NCBI GenBank assembly: GCA_029946105.1
Contig: JAQSDW010000221.1
Span: 1 to 64,000, forward strand
DNA: 64,000 bases
DNA from: Reyranella sp.
Lineage (GTDB): Bacteria > Pseudomonadota > Alphaproteobacteria > Reyranellales > Reyranellaceae
Direction of reading: 5' to 3'
Part shown: positions 57,985 to 64,000 of the stretch, piece by piece
Position numbering within the stretch: position 1 is the first letter of the stretch
Layout of the letters: every line of letters starts with the position of its first letter
The notes under the pieces: generated by a model
What the model saw: only the letters and a program-made list of their open reading frames with translations
What the model was told of the DNA's origin: nothing
The model's database searches: none
Position numbers and translations under genes: made by a program

Positions 57985-59298
57985 ATGCTCGAATACGGTG
58001 GCCTGTTGGCTGTCCTGCTCCTCGTCGGCGCCAACGGCTTCTTCGTCGCCGCCGAATTCTCCCTCGTTGCCGTTCGCCGCAGCCGTGTGGTCGAGCTGGT
58101 CGCCGCCGGAAAGATGAACGCGCAGGCGCTGGAGCGGGCGCTGAAGCATCTCGACTCGAACCTTGCCGCCACCCAGCTCGGCATCACCATCTCGTCGCTG
58201 GCGCTGGGCTGGATCGGCGAGCCCGCGATCGCGCACCTGATCGAGCCCTGGTTGGCCGGCAGCATCGGATCCCTGGCCGGCGTCAGCGCCTATGCCATCG
58301 CGGTGGCGATCTCGTTCTTCATCATCACCGCCCTGCATATCGTGCTGGGGGAACTTGCGCCGAAGAGCCTCGCCCTTCAGCGCAGCGAGGCCACGGCATT
58401 GTGGATCGTGCGGCCGCTCGGCCTGTTCCGTTGGCTGCTCAGTCCGGCGATCACCGTCCTGAACGGCCTCGGCAATCTCGTGCTCCGCCTCTGTGGCCTG
58501 CAAGCCGGAACCGGCGAGGCTTCGCTGCATTCGGCCGGCGAACTGAAGCTGCTGGTCGTCGAAAGCCAGGAAGCCGGCCTCCTGCAGGAAGCGCAGGAGG
58601 AAGTCGTGGTGCGGGCGCTCGACATCGGCAGCCGACGCATCGGCGACATCATGACACCACGCACCGAAGTGGACTGGATAGATATCAACGACAATCACGA
58701 GGAGATCCAGAAAGCCATTCTCGAAAGCCGGCGCGAACAGCTCCTGCTCGCGCGGGGCAGTATCGACGAATTGCTGGGCGTGGTCGCCAAGAGGACGCTG
58801 CTCGCGCAGGTGTTGGGCGGCGGCGAGGTCGACCTGCTGGCCGCTGTCGGCCAGCCCCTCCTGGTCCATGAGAGCATGCCGATCTTCAAGGTGCTCGAAC
58901 AGTTCAAGCAGGCGCCGGTGCGTCTGGCGGTCGTCGTCGACGAGTATGGCGGCGTCGAAGGGATCGTCACCCAGTCCGACCTGCTGGAGGCGCTGGCCGG
59001 CGATCTGCCGGACCAGGACGGCGAGCAGCCTGACGTCGTCGCCTGTGACGACGGCACGTTACTCATCGACGGCATGGCGCCTGCCCACGAAATCTTCGAA
59101 CGGTTGGAGGTCAAGCCGCCGACCAAGGTCCGGTTCCATACCATCGCGGGCTTCGCACTGGCCGAATTCGGCCATCTGCCCGAGACCGGTGATTGGTTCG
59201 TGCACGAGGGTTGGCGCTTCCAGGTGGTCGACATGGACGGTCGGCGCATCGACAAGCTGATGGTGAGGCGGGAAGCGCCGCTCACGCCGGCGGCGTGA
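57985..59298 (+). CDS. CNNM/HlyC-CorC family membrane protein with CBS domains
   Basis: LLVGANGFFVAAEFSLVAVRRSRVVEL, GITISSLALGWIGEPAIAHLI, IGDIMTPRTEVDWID, AVVVDEYGGVEGIVTQSDLLEALAGDL. Confidence 0.93.
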   Translation: MLEYGGLLAVLLLVGANGFFVAAEFSLVAVRRSRVVELVAAGKMNAQALERALKHLDSNLAATQLGITISSLALGWIGEPAIAHLIEPWLAGSIGSLAGVSAYAIAVAISFFIITALHIVLGELAPKSLALQRSEATALWIVRPLGLFRWLLSPAITVLNGLGNLVLRLCGLQAGTGEASLHSAGELKLLVVESQEAGLLQEAQEEVVVRALDIGSRRIGDIMTPRTEVDWIDINDNHEEIQKAILESRREQLLLARGSIDELLGVVAKRTLLAQVLGGGEVDLLAAVGQPLLVHESMPIFKVLEQFKQAPVRLAVVVDEYGGVEGIVTQSDLLEALAGDLPDQDGEQPDVVACDDGTLLIDGMAPAHEIFERLEVKPPTKVRFHTIAGFALAEFGHLPETGDWFVHEGWRFQVVDMDGRRIDKLMVRREAPLTPAA

Positions 59299-59301
59299 CG
59301 C

Positions 59302-61752
59302 CTAGCGGACAGGTGGCGAGAGCGTGATCGTGCCGACGGCGGTGCGGGCGGCTTCGGCGCGGGTGCCGCCGATCTCAATGTATTTCAGCGCCTGCCAGCG
59401 GTCGACGAAGTTGCGTGCCCAGGGCGACAGCATGTTGCCCGACTGGCCGAGCGGAATGGCGAAGCGGCTGTTCTCGAGATCGGCGAAGTCGTAGACGGCG
59501 CGGTAGCCGGCGCCATGCACCGCATCGAACGGGCGTTTCCCGAGATACGACGGCTGGGCCCGGTTCAGGGTTTGCGCGCCGCCGTCCGACGGAAAGCGCA
59601 CCGAGGCAAGGTCGCGCAGCAGGGGCACGCCGTCGAACAGCGGGTGGCGGTGGACTGCGAGGTGCTCGCGACCCCATTGCCAATTATCGATGTCGGGACC
59701 CTGCAGGCGCGCGATGCCGTCGAGTGCGCGCTCGAGCGCCAGCGCGATGGTGTCGTCGCAGGTTTCGGCGACGCGTGTGCCGCCGTCGTCGCACCAGCCC
59801 GGCTGCTCGCGCAGGATGCGCATCATCAGCGGGACGTTGGGGGTGGCCAGCGACTCGTAGAGGTCGTTGCCCAGCTCGTCGGCCATCAGGCCACGCTGCA
59901 GTTCGGTGATCCAGGCCGTGTAGATCAGCGGTTCTGCCCGGCTCGCCAGCATGAAGTGGTTCCAGCGGCCGAGCAGGTCGTGCACCTTGGCCGCCCGCGG
60001 ATTGCGCGGCGCCGACTTCAGCAGCATCGGGACCATGTCGACGGCATCGAGCGAAAGATTATCGGCCTGGATCACGATCATGCCGTAGACCGGATGGCGC
60101 TCGACCTCGCGCAGAAGCTGGCCGGCGCGGCGCTGGCGGTAGGGTTCGGCCCAGTCACGCGTGATGAAGTAGCGATAGTAATCCGACACCACGCGGGCGT
60201 TGGCGTTGACCAGGATGCCGCTGGCCGGATTGTAGACGCGGGGCAGGGCGTCGAAGGGCACGACGCCTGCCCAGTCGTATTCCCCGGTCCACCCCGGCAC
60301 CGGCATCGAGCCGTCGCCCTTGCGCCGCATCGGCACGCGCGCCGGCGAGATCAGGCCAGTGTTTCCGGCAGTGTCGGCATAGACGATGTTCTGCATCGGC
60401 GAGACGATCTTGCGCGCCGCGGTCAGGAATTCGTCCCAATTCTGCGCCAGACCGAGACGGGCAAAACCTTCGGCCGAGGTATCGGCGCCATCGAGCGCGG
60501 TCGCCTGCAGTGCCAGCACATGGCCGGCCGGCGTGAGGCCGGGCACGTTAGGGTCATCGGTGCGGCGGGCGATGAAATCGTCGATCACCACGCCATGCCG
60601 GGTCTGACGCACGCGCAGCGGCACGGGATCGCCCCACAGGACGTTGATCGTCTCGTCGCGGACGGCGAACGGCCGCGCACCATCTGGTGTGATGTAGCGG
60701 CTGGGATCGGTCGGATCGACGCGCTCGACGAACAGATCCTGGCTGTCGAGGTTGGTGGTGGTGAAGCCCCAGCCGATCGTACCGTTGTGGCCGAGCACGA
60801 TGGCGGGCGAGCCGGGCGAGGAGGCACCGCGGATGTCGAAGCCGGGGCCGATCAGGCGCGCGAGGTACCAGATGCCGGGGAAGGTGAGGGCGAGATGCGG
60901 ATCGTTGGCGAGCAGCGGCTTGCCCGACACCGCGTGGGCGCCCGACAGCACCCATTCGTTGGAAGCCTCGCGCTTGCGCGTGGCGATATTGTCGGTGCCG
61001 CGATAAAGCCGCTCGAGATCGATGCCCTTCGTTGCCGCCCGGACGATCGACAGCGTGGAGTCGGCATTGTCGCCGGACGGTTCGATCAGGAATTTCACGC
61101 CGGCGTCGCCGATCTTCTGCGCGAGGCGCAGACGCAGAAGTTCGGCGCGCCAGTTGCCGTCGAGGCCGAGCGCCATCAGCTTGGCCCAGACCAGCGAATC
61201 AGCGGGCCGCCACTGGTCGGGCCGGTAGCGGCCGCCCGACAGCAGCTTGATGACGGTGAGCTCGAGGCCGAACTGCTGGTCGTCGTCGGCGAGCCAGGCG
61301 TTGACGCCGGCGGCATAGGACTCGAGCAGGGTGCGCGTGCCGGGCGACAGCGCGTTCACGCTTTCGCTCGCCTGCCGATAAACACCCAGCCCGCGCATGG
61401 TGCGGTCGGTGTCGATCAGGCCGCTGCCAATCATTGCCGGGGGGATGATCTCGGAGAGGCGGCCCTGGCCCAGGCGGCGCATCAGCTCCATCTGCCAGAA
61501 GCGGTCCTGGGCGTGAACGTAGCCGAGGCCAAAGGCGGCGTCTTCGATGGAGCCGGCGATGATGTGGGGCACCGCGTTCTTGTCGCGCAGGATCTCGACC
61601 GGGGCTTTCAGCCCGGCGGCCTCGACGTGGCCACTGTAGGGCGGCAGCGCACCGCGCACCTGGAAGTAGGCGCCGGTCAGGAAGACAAGAATCGCGAGTA
61701 CCGTGCCTGCCAGGAATTTCAGGAAGCCGGTGCCGAGGCGAAGCATGATCAT
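59302..61752 (-). CDS. Penicillin acylase family protein (Ntn hydrolase)
   Basis: VPHIIAGSIEDAAFGLGYVHAQDRFWQMELMRR, ASNEWVLSGAHAVSGKPLLANDPHL, LGHNGTIGWGFTTTNLDSQDLFVERVDP. Confidence 0.93.
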   Translation of the reverse strand: MIMLRLGTGFLKFLAGTVLAILVFLTGAYFQVRGALPPYSGHVEAAGLKAPVEILRDKNAVPHIIAGSIEDAAFGLGYVHAQDRFWQMELMRRLGQGRLSEIIPPAMIGSGLIDTDRTMRGLGVYRQASESVNALSPGTRTLLESYAAGVNAWLADDDQQFGLELTVIKLLSGGRYRPDQWRPADSLVWAKLMALGLDGNWRAELLRLRLAQKIGDAGVKFLIEPSGDNADSTLSIVRAATKGIDLERLYRGTDNIATRKREASNEWVLSGAHAVSGKPLLANDPHLALTFPGIWYLARLIGPGFDIRGASSPGSPAIVLGHNGTIGWGFTTTNLDSQDLFVERVDPTDPSRYITPDGARPFAVRDETINVLWGDPVPLRVRQTRHGVVIDDFIARRTDDPNVPGLTPAGHVLALQATALDGADTSAEGFARLGLAQNWDEFLTAARKIVSPMQNIVYADTAGNTGLISPARVPMRRKGDGSMPVPGWTGEYDWAGVVPFDALPRVYNPASGILVNANARVVSDYYRYFITRDWAEPYRQRRAGQLLREVERHPVYGMIVIQADNLSLDAVDMVPMLLKSAPRNPRAAKVHDLLGRWNHFMLASRAEPLIYTAWITELQRGLMADELGNDLYESLATPNVPLMMRILREQPGWCDDGGTRVAETCDDTIALALERALDGIARLQGPDIDNWQWGREHLAVHRHPLFDGVPLLRDLASVRFPSDGGAQTLNRAQPSYLGKRPFDAVHGAGYRAVYDFADLENSRFAIPLGQSGNMLSPWARNFVDRWQALKYIEIGGTRAEAARTAVGTITLSPPVR

Positions 61753-61772
61753 CGCGGGGGTGCCCGCACCGT

Positions 61773-62948
61773 CTAGCTGCCGAGGGAGGCGAGGATGGCC
61801 TGGCGGTCGCCGTCGAGGTCGGGTGCAGGCGCGCGCGTCGTCGGATCGGCGAAGGCCGACATCTTGAGCGGATTGCCGGCGAGCTTGAGCGTGCCGCCGC
61901 TGCCGTCGGGAACCTCGACCACCATGTTGCGCGCTGCCACCTGCGGGTGCTCCAGCGCTTGGGCGATGTTGTTGATCGGCCCACAGGGCACGCCACCCTT
62001 GGAGACGACGGCGATCCAGTGATCGGTCGTATTGGTCTTCAGCACGGACTCGATTTCGTGCTTCAGCTTCTTCTGGCTCTTCTGGCGCAATGCGTTCGAC
62101 TTGTACGCGGGGTTGGTTGCCATGTCGGACAGGCCGAGCGCCCCGCACATCTTGATGAACAGGCTGTCGTTGCCCGCGGCGATGATCATCGAGCCGTCGG
62201 ACGTGGCAAAAGCTTCGAAGGGGGTGATGGTCGGATGGCGCGCGCCGAGCGGGCCGGGGATTTCCTTCTCCACCGTGTAACGCATGATCGCGTTCTCGAG
62301 CAGCGCGAGCTGGCAGTCGAACATCGCGATATCGATCTTGGTGGATTCACCGGTCTTGAGGCGGTGCACGATCGCGGCGTTGACGGCGACGGCCGTGTAG
62401 AGGCCGGCACCGATGTCGCCGATCGACATGCCGACGCGGCTCGGCGGCTGACCCTCGTTGCCAGTGATGCTCATGATGCCGCCCTGGCCCTGCATGACCA
62501 TGTCATAGGCGGGATCCTTCGAGTTCGGACCGGTATGACCGAAGCCCGACGCCGCGGCGTAGATCAGGTTTGGATACTTTTGGTGCAGCGTCTCCCAGCC
62601 GTAGCCCAGCTTCTCCATCGTGCCGGGGCGGAAGTTCTCGACCACCACGTCGGCCTTTTCAAGCAACTGCTCGAAGATCTTCCGGTCGGCGTCGCTCTTG
62701 AGGTCGAGGGCAATGCTTTCCTTGCCGCGGTTGACCGAGGCGAAATAGGTCGACTTGCCGTTGACGAAGGGCCCATAGGCACGCGCGTCGTCGCCGCCTT
62801 TTGGCGGCTCGACCTTGATCACCCGGGCGCCCATCTCGGCCATCAGCAGGGTGCAGTAGGGGCCGGCGAGAATACGGGAGAGATCGACGACGAGGATGCC
62901 CGACAGGGGGCCACTCTTGGAAGTATCGGGGACGGCGTTCAGGGTCAT
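61773..62948 (-). CDS. Family III CoA-transferase (CaiB/BaiF)
   Basis: GPLSGILVVDLSRILAGPYCTLLMAEMGARVIKVEPPKGGDDARAYGPFVNGKSTYFASVNRGKESIALDLK. Confidence 0.95.
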   Translation of the reverse strand: MTLNAVPDTSKSGPLSGILVVDLSRILAGPYCTLLMAEMGARVIKVEPPKGGDDARAYGPFVNGKSTYFASVNRGKESIALDLKSDADRKIFEQLLEKADVVVENFRPGTMEKLGYGWETLHQKYPNLIYAAASGFGHTGPNSKDPAYDMVMQGQGGIMSITGNEGQPPSRVGMSIGDIGAGLYTAVAVNAAIVHRLKTGESTKIDIAMFDCQLALLENAIMRYTVEKEIPGPLGARHPTITPFEAFATSDGSMIIAAGNDSLFIKMCGALGLSDMATNPAYKSNALRQKSQKKLKHEIESVLKTNTTDHWIAVVSKGGVPCGPINNIAQALEHPQVAARNMVVEVPDGSGGTLKLAGNPLKMSAFADPTTRAPAPDLDGDRQAILASLGS

Positions 62949-63001
62949 ACTCAGTTCTTAGCCAGTGATCGGCCCTGAATCCAGCCGGCCGTGACGGCCA
63001 T

Positions 63002-64000
63002 TCAGCGCACTTGGAGCTTGCCCACTTGGAGCTTGAAGGTATTGCGGAGAAACGTGGCGACATCCTGTTCGGCGTGTGCAAGTGCCGCGGCATTGCCCCC
63101 CATGGTCGCACCGCGCTGCATGCAAGAGCGGAAGTAGGCGGAAATCGCCACCGGATCGCGCAGCGCCTCGCCGGTGTCGTGGCGGCGCACGGTGCCACTA
63201 TCGACATCGACTTCCGCGTTGCAGCCGCGGGCGCTTTGCAGGGCCGGCAGGAAGCGCGGCGGGTCGGAGATGTCGAAGTCGTGATAGGCGCCGTCATAGG
63301 AGATGACCTTGGCCGGGACGCCCTTGGCCATAAACCACGCGGTGTAGTCACGGCACGCGGCAGCCGGCGTGTAGTCGTCGGCGCCACCCAGCAGCATCAG
63401 GATAGGCGCGCCGCTCAGCCGCTCCGCGCGGTAGGGAATGCTGCAGGACGGGTAAAGGGCGACGTGGGCGGCAAAGCGGAGGTTGCCGTCGATCATGCCC
63501 TGCCGCAACGGTTCCAGGGCGCTGTAAAGGGCGACCTGGCCACCCCGCGAGAAACCCATGACGCCGATTCGTGTCGGGTCGATGCGCGGGTGGGTGGCGA
63601 GCAGCCGCAACGCGGCGAGCGCATCGGCCAGATTGGCCATGGTCGAAAGCCGGCTCTGATCGCGCGATGTCGACTGCAGGCCTCGCGGCGTGAAACTGTC
63701 GACCACGAAGGTGGCGATGCCGAGCGCGTTGAGGCGCGCCGCCCAGGCGGCCTCGCGACCGGGCAGAATGCCGCCGCTGCCATGGGCGATGACCATTGCG
63801 GGTATTTTGTCGTCAGTGGTTTGCGGCAGAGTGAGCGTGCCGGGAACGACGACTCCGGCTGCCGGATAGGTCCGGCGGACAAGTTCGGTCGGTCCGCTCG
63901 GGGTCGCAGATTGAAACTCGATGCGGCCGGTTCGGCCGTCAGCGAGCGAGGAGAGAGGCTCGGCAACGAGAGGCGATGACATCCCCAGCAGCAGGGAAGT
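63002..64000 (-). CDS. Dienelactone hydrolase family protein, N-terminus truncated by window end
   Basis: PAMVIAHGSGGILPGREAAWAARLNALGIATFVVDSFTPRG, GVMGFSRGGQVALYSAL; the frame stays open upstream of ATG 63982 with a signal-like SLLLGMSSPLVAEP. Confidence 0.85.
   Translation of the reverse strand, partial: TSLLLGMSSPLVAEPLSSLADGRTGRIEFQSATPSGPTELVRRTYPAAGVVVPGTLTLPQTTDDKIPAMVIAHGSGGILPGREAAWAARLNALGIATFVVDSFTPRGLQSTSRDQSRLSTMANLADALAALRLLATHPRIDPTRIGVMGFSRGGQVALYSALEPLRQGMIDGNLRFAAHVALYPSCSIPYRAERLSGAPILMLLGGADDYTPAAACRDYTAWFMAKGVPAKVISYDGAYHDFDISDPPRFLPALQSARGCNAEVDVDSGTVRRHDTGEALRDPVAISAYFRSCMQRGATMGGNAAALAHAEQDVATFLRNTFKLQVGKLQVR

Noticed and set aside
59515-61776. 753-aa plus-strand ORF opposite the penicillin acylase
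   Set aside because: The minus-strand gene has full Ntn-hydrolase motifs; the antisense frame is a high-GC artefact.
1-64000. CRISPR array, phage, IS element or toxin-antitoxin/defence system
   Set aside because: No regularly spaced repeats, transposase/integrase motifs or recognisable defence gene pairs were seen on either strand.

Overview
High-GC alphaproteobacterial chromosomal window; gene order and protein flavour suggest a Rhodospirillales/Reyranella-like genome (inference only). Most of it is ordinary chromosome. Left to right: the 3' end of anmK; a complete ISC Fe-S operon (iscR, a second NifS-type cysteine desulfurase, iscS, iscU, iscA, hscB, hscA, fdx, iscX); two tandem glycine-zipper lipoproteins; mnmA; a Bug/TctC binding protein; a phosphodiesterase; a VOC gene with an in-frame amber stop; tRNA-Met(CAU); and a TrxR-like ferredoxin-NADP reductase. 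Next is a roughly 16-kb hydantoin / N-carbamoyl-D-amino-acid utilisation supercluster (Dpp-type ABC transporter, TrzA-like amidohydrolase, DapA-like aldolase, D-hydantoinase, D-carbamoylase, flavin reductase, Asp/Glu/hydantoin-type racemase, polar amino-acid ABC transporter). A small accessory segment follows (about 30-38 kb) with secreted hydrolases (metzincin, SNase-like, GH25), an MFS carrier, Fe-ADH, a frame-broken lipoprotein and palindromic intergenic DNA. The rest holds an alpha/beta hydrolase, an APC permease, an SsuABC-like transporter plus amidohydrolase operon, an OprB porin, NnrU, a split chromate transporter coupled to a CYTH-like protein, an ABC-2 exporter, MepA, a CBS/CNNM protein, a penicillin acylase and a type III CoA-transferase. 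I found no phage, integrase, IS element, CRISPR or clear defence system. The items most worth a second look are cis-elements and gene remnants: two IscR-type boxes, one inside the upstream desulfurase gene; a 112-bp duplicated promoter/signal-peptide module fused to a degenerate SNase; nested REP-like palindromes; a 16-bp perfect palindrome in the hydantoin divergon; a paired 19-bp operator-like motif; a hairpin-rich leader; an in-frame amber stop; and a frameshifted lipoprotein. All assignments are by eye from the supplied sequence and translations; no searches were run.
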